From Aliidongia dinghuensis (GTDB lineage: Bacteria > Pseudomonadota > Alphaproteobacteria > ATCC43930 > CGMCC-115725): a stretch of DNA of 64,000 nucleotides. Under the pieces are notes generated by a model, which worked only from the letters and a program-made list of their open reading frames with translations, was not told the origin of the DNA and searched no databases. The stretch's first letter is position 1; each line of letters opens with the position of its first letter. The stretch spans positions 233,575-297,574 of the forward strand of contig NZ_BMJQ01000010.1 of NCBI RefSeq assembly GCF_014643535.1, in the 5' to 3' direction. The position numbers and the translations under genes are program-made. Of this stretch, positions 44,027 to 53,236 are shown piece after piece.

Positions 44027-45513
44027 CAACCGCCGTCAGCACCGCCCCCCGGCCCATGAGGACGGCGGCGGCCGGCCTCGCGCTTGCCGTCGGCCTCGCC
44101 GGCTGCACCGTGGGCCCGGACTATGTGGCACCCACGACGGAACTGGCGCCGTTCCACAATGCCGCCGCGGTCGATGCCCGCAAGACCGCGACGCCGGCGC
44201 CCCAGCTCGACCAATGGTGGACCGGCTTCAACGACCCGATGCTGGTGACCGTCGTCGAGCGCGCGCTCGACCAGAACCTCGACCTGGCGGCGGCCTTGGC
44301 CCGAGTCCAGCAGGCCCGCGCCGCGGCCGCGGCCGCGGGCGCGCAGCTGCTGCCGACGGTCGATCTCAATGCGTCGGCGACGGCGCAGCGCCAGAGCCTG
44401 GAAAGCCCGCTCGGCAGCGTGGCCAAGGGTTTTCCCGGCTACAACCGCTACCAGCGGGAATATACCGTCGGGCCGGCAGCGAGCTGGGAGATCGATCTGT
44501 TCGGCGGCCTGAAGCGCGGCGAGAATGCGGCTGATGACGAAGAGCAGGCGGCCGAAGCCGACCAGGCGGGCACGCGCATCTCGGTCGCCGCCGACGCGGC
44601 CGATGCCTATCTGCAGGTGCGGGGCTATCAGGCACGGATCGCGGTCGCGCAGGACCAGATCGACACTGACGCCCATCTCCTGAGCCTGGTCGAGTCGCGA
44701 CATCGCCTGGGCCAGTCGGATGCCCGGGAAGTCGCTCAGGCCGAGGCGCTGCTCAAGCAAGCAACGGCCTCGCTGCCACCGCTCAAGATCGGGCTCGAGG
44801 CGCAATTGAACCGGCTCGACGTGCTGATGGGCGTGCAGCCGGGCACTTATGCCAAGGAACTCGGCAAGCCGGGCGACATTCCGGCGATCCCGGCGATCGG
44901 CGGCGACGACAAGCCGCTCGACGTGCTGCGTCGCCGGCCCGACATCATCGCGGCCGAGCGCCGGCTCGCGGCGTCGAACGAACAGATCGGCGCCGCGATC
45001 GCCGACTATTACCCGAAGATCTCGCTCTCGGGCGCGCTCGGTTTCGACAGCGTGAGCTTGAACCATCTGTTCAGCAACAAGGCGTTCCAGCCGATCGGCA
45101 CCGGTGCCGTGAGCTGGCGCCTCTTCGACTTCGGCAAGGTCGATGCCGAGGTCGCCCAGGCACGCGGCGCCAATGCCGAGGCGCTGGCCCAATACCGTGA
45201 GGCGGCCCTGAAGGCGGCCGAGGACGTCGAGAATGCGCTCGTCTCGCTGTCTCAGACGGAGGCGCATGTCGTCGAGCTCGAGGGCGAGGTGGACGCGCTG
45301 ACGCGCTCCCGCGACCTGTCGCAGACGGCCTATCAGGCCGGCGCCATCACGCTGACCGACGTGCTCGACGCCGACCGGCAGTTGCTCACGGCGCGCGACG
45401 ATCTCGACAGCAACCGGGCGGATGCCGCGCGTGCTGCGGTGAGCACGTTCCGGGCACTCGGCGGCGGCTGGGACGTCCCGCCCGCCGCCGAGCGCGTCGC
45501 GGACAAGGGGTGA
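44023..45513 (+). CDS. outer membrane efflux lipoprotein (NodT/OprN-like)
   Basis: 496 residues. A lipoprotein signal ends at LAGC (Cys28), then TVGPDYVAP, two OEP repeats with SWEIDLFGGLKRGENAADDE, RRRPDIIAAERRLAASNEQ and PKISLSGALGFDS. It is the outer membrane channel of the RND pump. The ATG overlaps the permease stop by four bases (ATGA), so the genes are translationally coupled. The N-terminal stretch is longer than usual before the leader's hydrophobic core. Confidence 0.94.
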   Translation: MTTAVSTAPRPMRTAAAGLALAVGLAGCTVGPDYVAPTTELAPFHNAAAVDARKTATPAPQLDQWWTGFNDPMLVTVVERALDQNLDLAAALARVQQARAAAAAAGAQLLPTVDLNASATAQRQSLESPLGSVAKGFPGYNRYQREYTVGPAASWEIDLFGGLKRGENAADDEEQAAEADQAGTRISVAADAADAYLQVRGYQARIAVAQDQIDTDAHLLSLVESRHRLGQSDAREVAQAEALLKQATASLPPLKIGLEAQLNRLDVLMGVQPGTYAKELGKPGDIPAIPAIGGDDKPLDVLRRRPDIIAAERRLAASNEQIGAAIADYYPKISLSGALGFDSVSLNHLFSNKAFQPIGTGAVSWRLFDFGKVDAEVAQARGANAEALAQYREAALKAAEDVENALVSLSQTEAHVVELEGEVDALTRSRDLSQTAYQAGAITLTDVLDADRQLLTARDDLDSNRADAARAAVSTFRALGGGWDVPPAAERVADKG

Positions 45514-45517
45514 GACG

Positions 45518-45955
45518 CTACTCGGGCGGCAACGGACACGCGAGATCGCCTTCCGGGCAGGAGAGGAAGCCTTTGAGGTCGGCCGATCGCTTCGTGGTGA
45601 GCGCCGTGAGGCAGGTCGCCAGCACCGTCCCGTCCGCGCTGCCGCCGCTCGCGGGCGCACCCACGAATTTACACTCGGCGTCGCGGAAGGCGATCCAGGT
45701 CCGTTCCGCAGCGACCAAGCGCTTCATTTGTTCGCTGTCGTTCTTAAGACGCTGCTCAGCCTGCTGATAAAGGCCGTTCAGGGCCGCATCGGCTTGCTTG
45801 TACGCCTGAGCGGCGCACGCGTTCATCGTCGCCTGGTCGGATGCGCTGGCGCAATCGGCCGCGTGCGCCGGCACCGGCCGGAAGGCCAGCGCGAGCGCCA
45901 AGACGGGAAGAAACCGAAGCTTCGCGATTGGGAGGGCGTATTCATTCGCATCCAT
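45518..45955 (-). CDS. LprI/DUF1311-like secreted protein
   Basis: 145 residues. A signal peptide (about 1-35, ending VPAHAADC) is followed by the LprI domain: CASASDQATMNACAAQAYKQADAALNGLYQQ (shown in part), LVAAERTWIAFRDAECKF and CLTALTTKRSADLKGFLSC with conserved cysteines. Members are periplasmic; some inhibit lysozyme. The ATG at 45955 is preferred to a GTG nine bases earlier because AAGGAC would sit too close to the GTG. It converges on the RND operon with a gap of four bases. Confidence 0.85.
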   Translation of the reverse strand: MDANEYALPIAKLRFLPVLALALAFRPVPAHAADCASASDQATMNACAAQAYKQADAALNGLYQQAEQRLKNDSEQMKRLVAAERTWIAFRDAECKFVGAPASGGSADGTVLATCLTALTTKRSADLKGFLSCPEGDLACPLPPE

Positions 45956-46071
45956 GACAGTCACGTCCTTGAAAGGGGCGCGAGAACTGTCATGGACGCG
46001 AATTTCCGGATCATGTCCCCTCGATAGGAGCGCGTTTCATCCGAAACCTTCAGGGAGCGGGCGCCGGCTGG

Positions 46072-47064
46072 TCAGCGGCCGACGAGCTTCTGCAGATGCT
46101 CCGGATAGCGGGCGCCTTCGACCGTGATCTTGGCGACCGCGCTCTCGATCTCCCCAAGCTCGCCGGGCGTGAGACTGATCGCGGCCGCGCCGACGTTTTC
46201 CTCCAGCCGGTGCAGCTTGGTGGTGCCGGGGATGGGCACGATCCAGGGCTTCTGGGCGAGCAGCCAGGCGAGCGCGATCTGGGCCGAGGTCGCCTGCTTC
46301 TGCGCCGCGATCTGGCCGAGCAGATCGACCAGCGTCTGGTTTGCCTTGCGCGCCTCCGGCTTGAAGCGCGGCACGATGTTGCGGAAATCGCTGCTGTCGA
46401 ACGTCGTGTTCTCGTTGATGGCGCCCGTGAGGAAGCCCTTGCCCAACGGGCTGAACGGGACGAAGCCGATGCCGAGCTCTTCGAGCGTCGGCAGGATTTC
46501 GGCTTCGGGCTCGCGCCACCAGAGCGAATATTCGCTCTGCAGCGCCGTGACCGGCTGGACCGCGTGCGCACGGCGGATCGTCTGCGCGCCGGCCTCCGAC
46601 AGGCCGAAGTGCTTGACCTTGCCCTCCCGGATCAGCTCCTTGACCGTGCCCGCCACGTCCTCGATCGGCACCTCCGGATCGACCCGATGCTGATAGAACA
46701 GGTCGATCGTGTCGATCTTGAGCCGCTTCAGCGACGCCTCGGCGACCTCGCGAATATGCGCCGGGCGGCTGTCGAGCCCACCCAGCCTGCCCCCCTCGGG
46801 ATCGATCTTGAAGCCGAACTTGGTGGCGATCGCGACCTCGCCTTTGAAGGGCGCGAGCGCTTCGCCCACGAGCTCCTCGTTCATGAACGGGCCATAGACC
46901 TCGGCGGTATCGAAGAAGGTGACGCCACGCTCGATGGCCGAGCGGATGAGCGCAATACCCTGCTCGTGGTCGACCGCCGGGCCGTAGCCGAAGCTCAAGC
47001 CCATGCAGCCGAGCCCGATCGCCGAGACCTCCAGGCCGCTGTTGCCGAGTGTGCGTTTCTGCAT
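46072..47064 (-). CDS. aldo/keto reductase
   Basis: 330 residues, NADPH-dependent (beta/alpha)8 barrel. The tetrad is Asp52 and Tyr57 (FFDTAEVYG), Lys82 (IATKFGF) and His126 (LFYQHRVDP). The C-terminal cofactor segment has IPGTTKLHRLEENVGAA. It matches the AKR13/YajO-like group of general aldehyde and quinone reductases. The ATG at 47064 has GGAGAG upstream; the longer frame overlaps the divergent LysR promoter. It is divergent from a lysR gene that probably controls it. Confidence 0.93.
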   Translation of the reverse strand: MQKRTLGNSGLEVSAIGLGCMGLSFGYGPAVDHEQGIALIRSAIERGVTFFDTAEVYGPFMNEELVGEALAPFKGEVAIATKFGFKIDPEGGRLGGLDSRPAHIREVAEASLKRLKIDTIDLFYQHRVDPEVPIEDVAGTVKELIREGKVKHFGLSEAGAQTIRRAHAVQPVTALQSEYSLWWREPEAEILPTLEELGIGFVPFSPLGKGFLTGAINENTTFDSSDFRNIVPRFKPEARKANQTLVDLLGQIAAQKQATSAQIALAWLLAQKPWIVPIPGTTKLHRLEENVGAAAISLTPGELGEIESAVAKITVEGARYPEHLQKLVGR

Positions 47065-47183
47065 GTTTCTCTCCATCTTGAGCCTCGGCACCCCGCCGGT
47101 ATCGCTGCCGCCAGAATTTAGGCGCCCCACCGACGCACGATTAGCGGCTAGAATCCGCATGAACTTATGAGTGGGGCTCATGA

Positions 47184-48077
47184 ATGCCGCGAGAAAACCT
47201 CAACGATCTTCTGGCCTTCCTCGCGGTCGCAAAGGAACGCAGCTTCACCCGGGCGGCAGCCCAGCTCGGCATTTCGCAGTCGGCGCTGAGCCACACCATC
47301 CGCGGCCTTGAGGAGCGGCTGGGGCTTCGGCTCCTGACCCGCACGACCCGCAGCGTCGCTCCGACCGAGGCGGGCGAGCGCCTGCTGCGCTCCGTAGGCC
47401 CGCGGTTCGACGAGATCGACGCCGAACTCGCGGCCTTGAGCGAACTGCGCGAGAAGCCGGCCGGCACGATCCGCCTCACGGCCGGCGGGCATGCGGCCGA
47501 GACGGTACTCTGGCCCGCCCTCGCGAAGCTCCTGCCGCATTATCCGGACATCAAGGTCGAGCTGATCATCGACTATGGCCTGACCGACATCGTGGCGGAG
47601 CGCTACGACGCGGGCGTGCGGCTCGGCGAGCAGGTTGCGCGCGACATGATCGCGGTCCGCATCGCGCCGGACATGCGCATGGCGGTCGTGGGATCGCCGT
47701 CCTATTTCGTCGCGCGGCCGAAGCCCAAGACGCCGCAGGACCTCATGGCTCATGACTGCATCAATATCCGGCTGCCGACCTACGGCGGGCTCTACGCCTG
47801 GGAATTCGAAAAGCGCGGGCGCGAGCTCAAGGTGCGCGTCGAGGGGCAATGGGTGTTCAATAGCATCTCGCTCCGGCTGGAAGCAGCGCTGGCCGGGTGC
47901 GGTCTCGCCTACCTGCCCGAAGACCAGGTGCAGACCCATATTGCGGACGGTCGGCTCGTCCGCGTGCTCGCCGACTGGTGTCCGCCCTTTCCCGGCTACC
48001 ACCTCTATTACCCAAGCCGGCGGCAGCCGACCCCGGCCTTCGCGCTCCTGGTCGAGGCGCTGCGCTACCGCGACTGA
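47184..48077 (+). CDS. LysR family transcriptional regulator (divergent from aldo/keto reductase)
   Basis: 297 residues. The HTH (DLLAFLAVAKERSFTRAAAQLG, ISQSALSHTIRGLEERLG) is followed by the effector-binding domain with VAERYDAGVRLGEQVARDM, typical of the CrgA/aaeR-like group that senses small organic or electrophilic molecules. It lies back to back with the reductase over 119 bp, the classic LysR-target layout. An imperfect dyad (TTATGAG, five bases, CTCATGA at 47165-47183) touches its own start codon. Confidence 0.93.
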   Translation: MPRENLNDLLAFLAVAKERSFTRAAAQLGISQSALSHTIRGLEERLGLRLLTRTTRSVAPTEAGERLLRSVGPRFDEIDAELAALSELREKPAGTIRLTAGGHAAETVLWPALAKLLPHYPDIKVELIIDYGLTDIVAERYDAGVRLGEQVARDMIAVRIAPDMRMAVVGSPSYFVARPKPKTPQDLMAHDCINIRLPTYGGLYAWEFEKRGRELKVRVEGQWVFNSISLRLEAALAGCGLAYLPEDQVQTHIADGRLVRVLADWCPPFPGYHLYYPSRRQPTPAFALLVEALRYRD

Positions 48078-48119
48078 AGGACAAGCAACGCTGCCGACGC
48101 GGGGGCTCCTCTTGGCCAG

Positions 48120-49091
48120 CTATTCAATTAGCTGATGGCTTCCGGTTGATGGCTTCCCCGGCCCGCCGTAGAGCAGCTGGCCGACCCAGATGCCCCGCTC
48201 GACATAGTCGCTGAAGATCGTGCCGATCGCCTCGCCGGCAAAGCGGGCCAGGCGCGGCACCGGGCGGTCCGCCGGATATGACAGGACCAGGCGCCGAACG
48301 GGCACCGGATCGATCAGCGGGGCGCCCGTCAGCCGGCCCGCCGCAATATTGTCGTGGATCGGCGCCAGCGGCAGAACCGTCCAGCCGTGGCCGTGCCGCA
48401 CCAAATCCTTCAGGGTCGCGTACGAGTCCGCCTCGACCGCAACATTGAGCGTGATGCCGGCCTCCGCGGCACAATTCTCGACGATGGTCCTGAGCCCGTG
48501 CCGCGTGCTCGGCAGCAGCAGGCGCCGGCCGTCGAGCTCGCGGAACGGCAGGGTCCGGACCGTCGAGAAGCCGGCCTCGGGCGGGCCGATCAGAAACAGG
48601 TTCTCCACCAGCAGCGGCTGCGAGCGCAACGAGCGGGCGGGACGCGGATCATACAGGATCGCGACATCGATCTCGCCGCGATGCAGCCAATCGAGCAGAT
48701 AGCCGGTATAGGCGCTGACCAGGCGAACGACCGCCTGCGGGTGCGCCTTGCCGAAGGCCGCGACCAGCGGCACGGAGATGAGGTCGGCCACGGTCGGCGG
48801 CATGCCGATCGCGACCTGGCCCGTCAGCGGTGCCGCCACATCGGACGCGCTCGCGCGGATCTCTTCCAGTTCCGCCATGACACGGGTCGCATGGGCCAGA
48901 ACCTCGCGGCCCTTGTCGGTGAGCACCATGCCGCGGCCATGCCGGTCGAACAGCCGGACGCCCAGCTCTTCCTCGAGCATGCGCATCTGGCGGCTGAGCG
49001 CCGGCTGCGCGATATGCATTCGATCGGCTGCCTTGCTGAGGCTGCCGAGCTCGGCCACGTGAATGAGCGTGCGCAGCTGGGAGAGCTCCAT
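48120..49091 (-). CDS. LysR family regulator (Nac/CbbR-like), divergent from the ThDP operon
   Basis: 323 residues. HTH MELSQLRTLIHVAELGSLSK with HIAQPALSRQMRMLEEELG; the effector domain has GQVAIGMPPTVADLISVPLV. This is the Nac/Cbl-like group in which the N-terminus opens MEL-QLR. It is transcribed away from the split decarboxylase operon across 102 bp, so it is probably its activator, responding to a pathway compound. AATAACGATATAGCTGTT (49105-49122) is a possible binding site. Confidence 0.92.
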   Translation of the reverse strand: MELSQLRTLIHVAELGSLSKAADRMHIAQPALSRQMRMLEEELGVRLFDRHGRGMVLTDKGREVLAHATRVMAELEEIRASASDVAAPLTGQVAIGMPPTVADLISVPLVAAFGKAHPQAVVRLVSAYTGYLLDWLHRGEIDVAILYDPRPARSLRSQPLLVENLFLIGPPEAGFSTVRTLPFRELDGRRLLLPSTRHGLRTIVENCAAEAGITLNVAVEADSYATLKDLVRHGHGWTVLPLAPIHDNIAAGRLTGAPLIDPVPVRRLVLSYPADRPVPRLARFAGEAIGTIFSDYVERGIWVGQLLYGGPGKPSTGSHQLIE

Positions 49092-49193
49092 GGAGCGATA
49101 GAATAACGATATAGCTGTTCACGCAGAAGGGCCGAAGAACGATCGGCCCGAGATGGCTATGCTGGACCCAGAAATCGTTTCCGGAGATCGGCA

Positions 49194-49757
49194 GTGACAA
49201 ACACGCCTCCAGGCCCAGCGAACGACAGCGCACCGTCGGCCGCTGCGGTCGCCAGCGAATGGCCGGCGGAGCTCTATCGCGTGCTGAAGGCAGCGAACGT
49301 GCGCCAGATGGCGTATGTGCCCGACGCCGGGCACACGACCTTGATCGAGCTGTTCTCGGCCGACCCCGAGGTCGTGACGACCGTGCTGACCACGGAGGAG
49401 GAAGGCGTTGCCATCGCGGCCGGCGCCTGGCTCGGCGGTCAGCGCGCTGTCCTGCTGATGCAGTCGAGCGGCGTCGGCAACTGCATCAACATGTTCTCGC
49501 TGCCGGTCATGGGCCATTTCCCGCTGCTGACGCTCGTGACCATGCGCGGCGAGTGGGCGGAATTCAACCCGTGGCAGGTGCCGATGGGGCGCGGCACCCA
49601 GGCGGCGCTCGAGGCGGTCGGCGTCCGCGTCATGCGTGCCGATACTGTAGAAGATCTGGTCGAAACGGTCGAAGCGGCCGCAGCCCTCGCCTACGAAGCC
49701 GACCAGCAGATCGCCGTGCTGATCGGCCAGCGCCTCATCGGCAAGAAGAAGTGGTGA
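49194..49757 (+). CDS. ThDP-dependent decarboxylase, alpha (PYR-domain) subunit, ComD-like
   Basis: 187 residues from GTG (GGAG eight bases upstream). It is a free-standing PYR domain of the thiamine-diphosphate enzyme family: the conserved Glu at about 69-70 (TTEEEGVAIAAGAWLGG) would activate the cofactor, and SSGVGNCINMFSLPVMGHFPL lines the dimer face. The layout matches the alpha half of sulfopyruvate decarboxylase (ComD) and phosphonopyruvate-decarboxylase-like enzymes. It must pair with the next gene's product to act. The first 20 residues are low-complexity. Substrate unknown, likely a 2-oxo acid. Confidence 0.87.
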   Translation: MTNTPPGPANDSAPSAAAVASEWPAELYRVLKAANVRQMAYVPDAGHTTLIELFSADPEVVTTVLTTEEEGVAIAAGAWLGGQRAVLLMQSSGVGNCINMFSLPVMGHFPLLTLVTMRGEWAEFNPWQVPMGRGTQAALEAVGVRVMRADTVEDLVETVEAAAALAYEADQQIAVLIGQRLIGKKKW

Positions 49758-49762
49758 GCCCG

Positions 49763-50383
49763 ATGACCGATCTCGACATGAACCGCCCCCACACAAACCA
49801 TCCGGGCACCTTGGCGCGGCGCGACGTCGTCTCAAGGCTGCTCAAGCACCGCCATGGCGCACTGGTCGTCACCGGCCTCGGCTCGCCCAGCTACGACGTG
49901 CACGCCGCCGGCGACCGGGACGACAATTACTATCTCTGGGGCGCCATGGGCGGTGCCGCCCTGGTCGGGCTCGGCTTGGCGCAGGCCCAGCCCGAGAAGC
50001 GCGTGCTGGTCATCACCGGCGACGGCGAGCAGCTCATGGCCTTCGGCAGCCTGGCCACGATCGCGGTCGCAAAGCCCCGCAACCTCGACGTCCTGGTGAT
50101 CGACAACCAGCACTACGGCGAAACCGGCATGCAGACGAGCCACACCGGGCGCGGCCTCGATCTGGCACGGGTCGCCCGGGCCTGCGGCTTCGCCGAGGCG
50201 GCGACGCTCCGCACCATGGACGAGGTCGAGAGCTTCTCGGCCACCTTGCGCGCCGCGGCGGATGGCCCGCGCCTGTTCGTCGTCAAGGTCTTGGCCGAGA
50301 ACCCGCCGCGCTCGCTGCCGCCGCGCGACGCGGTGCATGTCAAGAACCGCTTCCGCGCGCATCTGGGCTTTCCCGTCCGCTAA
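49763..50383 (+). CDS. ThDP-dependent decarboxylase, beta (PP-domain) subunit, ComE-like
   Basis: 206 residues. The pyrophosphate-binding domain of the split ThDP enzyme: YLWGAMGGAALVGLGLA, then the ThDP/Mg motif GDG at 86-88 through to DNQ at 114-116, and NQHYGETGMQTSH. It matches ComE and the C-terminal half of phosphonopyruvate decarboxylase. It lies five bases after the alpha subunit. A Gln replaces the second Asn of the usual N-N end of the motif, as in several ComE-like proteins. Confidence 0.87.
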   Translation: MTDLDMNRPHTNHPGTLARRDVVSRLLKHRHGALVVTGLGSPSYDVHAAGDRDDNYYLWGAMGGAALVGLGLAQAQPEKRVLVITGDGEQLMAFGSLATIAVAKPRNLDVLVIDNQHYGETGMQTSHTGRGLDLARVARACGFAEAATLRTMDEVESFSATLRAAADGPRLFVVKVLAENPPRSLPPRDAVHVKNRFRAHLGFPVR

Positions 50384-50393
50384 GGCGAAAAGC

Positions 50394-51569
50394 ATGGGCA
50401 ATGCGACATCGGGGACCGTGGTCATCGTCGGCGGCGCCATCGTCGGCAGTTCGATCGCGTATTTCTTGCGTGAACTCGGTTTCACCGGCCGCATCCTGGT
50501 CATCGAGCGCGATCCGAGCTACCGCACCTCGTCGACCGCACTCTCCGCGGCGTCGATCAGGACCCAGTTCGGCTGCCCGGTCAATGTGCGCATGAGCCTG
50601 TTCGGCGCGGACTTCCTGCGCGGCATCAAGCAGCGGTTCGGTCCCGACGCGGATGTCGGCTTCGTCGAGCGCGGCTATCTCATCCTGGGCACCGTGGCAG
50701 ACGTGGCAGCGCGCCGGACCGGCGCAAGCCTACAGACGGCGGAGGGTGCCGAGATCGCAATGCTTGGGCCCGACGAGATCAGGCGGCGCTTCCCCTGGCT
50801 CCGGGCCGACGACATCGAGCTCGCGACCTTCGGCTTGCGCCACGAGGGCTGGTTCGACGCCTGGTCGCTGCTGCAGCTCGTCCGCAACGCCGCACGGGCG
50901 CGCGATGTCGCCTATGTCGAGGCAACGGCGAGCGGCGTCATCCTCCGCAACGGCCGCGTCGCGGGCGTCCGGCTCGACAGCAGCGAGGCCATTGCCGCGG
51001 ATTGGTGCGTCAACGCGGCAGGGCCGCTCTCGGCAGCGTTCGTGCGCGATCTAGGCATCCCGCTGCCGGTCGCGCCGCGCAAGCGCACGGTGTTCGCCAT
51101 CAAGGCACCGCTCGACGGGCACGACGTCCCGATGCTGTTCGACGTCTCGGGCGCCTGGATCCGACCGGAAGGCGACGGCTTCATCTGCGGTATCGCCCCG
51201 CCGGCGGCTGACGATGCCGACGCCTTCGGCGATTTCGAGCCGGACTACGATCTGCTCGAAGAACACCTCTGGCCGGCGCTCGCCCATCGCGTGCCGGCGC
51301 TCGAGCAGCTGCGCGTGCAGCGCGCCTGGGCCGGCCACTACGAGATGAATACGCTCGACCATAACGGCATCGTCGGCCCGCATGACGAGATCCCCAACCT
51401 GCTGTTCGCGACCGGCTTTTCCGGCCATGGCGTGATGCATGCGCCCGCCACGGGCCGTGGTGTGGCGGAACAGATCCTGCGGGGCCGGTACGAGACGATC
51501 GATCTGACGCCGCTCGGCTACGGGCGGATTCGCGCGGGCACGCCGCTGCCCGAGACCGTGATCTATTAA
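50394..51569 (+). CDS. FAD-dependent oxidoreductase (DAO/DadA-like)
   Basis: 391 residues. An N-terminal dinucleotide fold (VVIVGGAIVGSSIAYFL at 9-25) with the acidic ERD end of strand 2; an FAD contact near SSTALSAASIRTQF; C-terminal FATGFSGHGVMHAPATGRG as in glycine/sarcosine/D-amino-acid oxidases. It probably oxidises an amine or amino acid C-N bond to an imine/2-oxo acid, which could feed the adjacent 2-oxo acid decarboxylase (inference). The ATG at 50394 lies 10 nt after the ThDP gene. Confidence 0.88.
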   Translation: MGNATSGTVVIVGGAIVGSSIAYFLRELGFTGRILVIERDPSYRTSSTALSAASIRTQFGCPVNVRMSLFGADFLRGIKQRFGPDADVGFVERGYLILGTVADVAARRTGASLQTAEGAEIAMLGPDEIRRRFPWLRADDIELATFGLRHEGWFDAWSLLQLVRNAARARDVAYVEATASGVILRNGRVAGVRLDSSEAIAADWCVNAAGPLSAAFVRDLGIPLPVAPRKRTVFAIKAPLDGHDVPMLFDVSGAWIRPEGDGFICGIAPPAADDADAFGDFEPDYDLLEEHLWPALAHRVPALEQLRVQRAWAGHYEMNTLDHNGIVGPHDEIPNLLFATGFSGHGVMHAPATGRGVAEQILRGRYETIDLTPLGYGRIRAGTPLPETVIY

Positions 51570-51604
51570 ACGAGGATGGGGACACCAAACATGAGGCCCA
51601 GAAC

Positions 51605-52393
51605 ATGAGGTTGGCAGGCAAGGTCGCGATCATCACGGGCGCGGCGCGGGGCATCGGGCGCGCCTGTGCCGAGCGCTTTCTTCAGGAAGGCGCCAAGGTC
51701 GTCATCGCCGACATCGACGGCGCCGATCTCGCCAAGACTGCGACGGAACTCGACCGGCCAAGCAGCCTGCTGGCGGTCGAAACGGACGTGACCAGGCGCG
51801 CCGAGGTCGGCCGCGCCGTCACCGCGGCCGTCGAACGCTTCGGCCGGCTCGACATCATGCTCAACAACGCCGGCATCGCCCGCAAGCAGGACTTCCTCGA
51901 CATCGCCGAGCAGGATTTCGACGACGTCATCGGCGTCAACCTGAAGGGCGCGTTCTTCGGCGCGCAGGCCGCGGCGCGGCAGATGATCGCGCAAGGCCAG
52001 GGCGGCGTGATCATCAACATGTCGTCGATCAACGCGCTCCTCGCCAACCCCAATCTCGCGACCTATGCGATGTCGAAGGGCGGCATGAACCAGCTGACCG
52101 CCGTCGCGGCGGTGGCCCTGGCGCCGCACCAGATCCGCGTCGTCGGCATCGGGCCCGGCACCATCCTGACCGAGATGGTAAAGACGGCGATCTTCTCATC
52201 CGACGAGGCGCGTCATGCGGTCCTGTCGCGCACGCCGATCGGCCGCTGCGGCGAGCCGAGCGAGATCGCGTCCGCCGCCACATTCCTGGCGAGCGACGAC
52301 GCCTCCTACATGACCGGCCAGACGATCTACCCGGACGGCGGCCGCCTCGTCCTCAACTACACGGTCCCGGTCGAAGACGGCGAGAAGCGGTGA
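51605..52393 (+). CDS. SDR family oxidoreductase
   Basis: 262 residues, classical SDR. TGAARGIG at 11-18, Asp at the end of strand 2 (VIADIDGAD) favouring NAD, NNAG at 87-90, Ser140/141, Tyr154 and Lys158 (YAMSK). It probably oxidises or reduces an alcohol/aldehyde or hydroxy acid made by its neighbours. An upstream AACATGAGG duplicate at 51588 gives a rival ATG, but it is not needed by the family N-terminus (MRLAGKVAIITG). Same operon as the ThDP and FAD genes. Confidence 0.9.
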   Translation: MRLAGKVAIITGAARGIGRACAERFLQEGAKVVIADIDGADLAKTATELDRPSSLLAVETDVTRRAEVGRAVTAAVERFGRLDIMLNNAGIARKQDFLDIAEQDFDDVIGVNLKGAFFGAQAAARQMIAQGQGGVIINMSSINALLANPNLATYAMSKGGMNQLTAVAAVALAPHQIRVVGIGPGTILTEMVKTAIFSSDEARHAVLSRTPIGRCGEPSEIASAATFLASDDASYMTGQTIYPDGGRLVLNYTVPVEDGEKR

Positions 52394-52450
52394 GTCCCTT
52401 GTTCGGCGGTTCGGCGGCAATGGCATCAGAAGCACATGTGGGGTAGCGCG

Positions 52451-53224
52451 ATGGCACAGGCGATCGACCTCAATTCCGATCTGGGCGAGGGCTACGGCCC
52501 GTGGCGCATGGGCGACGACGGCGCCATGCTCGACCTGGTGACGAGCGCCAACATCGCCTGCGGCGGCCATGCCGGCGATCCGCACACCATGTTTGATACG
52601 CTGAGCCTCGCCAATGATCGCGGCGTCGTGGCCGGCGCCCATCCGGGCTTCGGCGACCGCGAGGGCTTCGGCCGGCGCGTCATTCCCTGCACCACGGGCG
52701 AGGTCGAATGCCTGGTCGCGGCCCAGGTCGGCGCGCTGATGGGTGCGGCCGCCCTCGCCGGCACCGAGGTCCGTTACGTGAAGCCGCACGGCGCGCTCGG
52801 CAATCTCGCGGCCGACGACCGGTCGATCGCCGACGCGATCGTGCGCGCCGTCGCCGCCGTCTCTGCCAAGCTCGCCATCCTCGCAATCTCCGGGACCGAG
52901 CTTGAAGCTGCTGCCCGGCAGCGCGGCTCGCCGGTCTATCGCGAGATTTTCGCGGACCGCGCCTATCTGCCGTCCGGCCGCCTCGTGCCGCGCAGCCGGC
53001 CGGGCGCCATGATCGAACGGCCGGAGAGTGCGGCGGCACGACTCATCGAATTTCTCACGACCGGCTTGATGCCGACGCTCGACGGCCCGCCCATCGCGCT
53101 CGCGGCGCATTCGATCTGCGTCCATGGCGACAGCCCCGGCGCCGTCGCCATGGCACGCTTCATCCGCGAGGCGCTGACGTCGAAAGGCTTCGTCCTCAAG
53201 CCGTTCCTGAACGGGGCGAGCTGA
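52451..53224 (+). CDS. pxpA: LamB/YcsF family, 5-oxoprolinase subunit A-like
   Basis: 257 residues. It opens IDLNSDLGEGYGPW and continues TSANIACGGHAGDP, GAHPGFGDREGFGRR and YVKPHGALGN, all diagnostic of the PxpA/YcsF family (deacetylase-like fold, metal-binding His and Asp). PxpA with PxpB and PxpC cleaves 5-oxoproline using ATP. No pxpB or pxpC is nearby, so either they are elsewhere or this copy has another role, such as hydrolysing a cyclic amide. The ATG at 52451 is preferred to 52436 because GGGGT precedes it. Confidence 0.85.
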   Translation: MAQAIDLNSDLGEGYGPWRMGDDGAMLDLVTSANIACGGHAGDPHTMFDTLSLANDRGVVAGAHPGFGDREGFGRRVIPCTTGEVECLVAAQVGALMGAAALAGTEVRYVKPHGALGNLAADDRSIADAIVRAVAAVSAKLAILAISGTELEAAARQRGSPVYREIFADRAYLPSGRLVPRSRPGAMIERPESAAARLIEFLTTGLMPTLDGPPIALAAHSICVHGDSPGAVAMARFIREALTSKGFVLKPFLNGAS

Positions 53225-53236
53225 TACAGCAGGGCT

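Noticed and set aside
42482..45660. Long minus-strand frames antisense to the RND permease and its outer membrane partner
   Set aside because: Mirror-bias frames rich in Arg, Asp and His; the plus strand encodes complete known proteins with all motifs.
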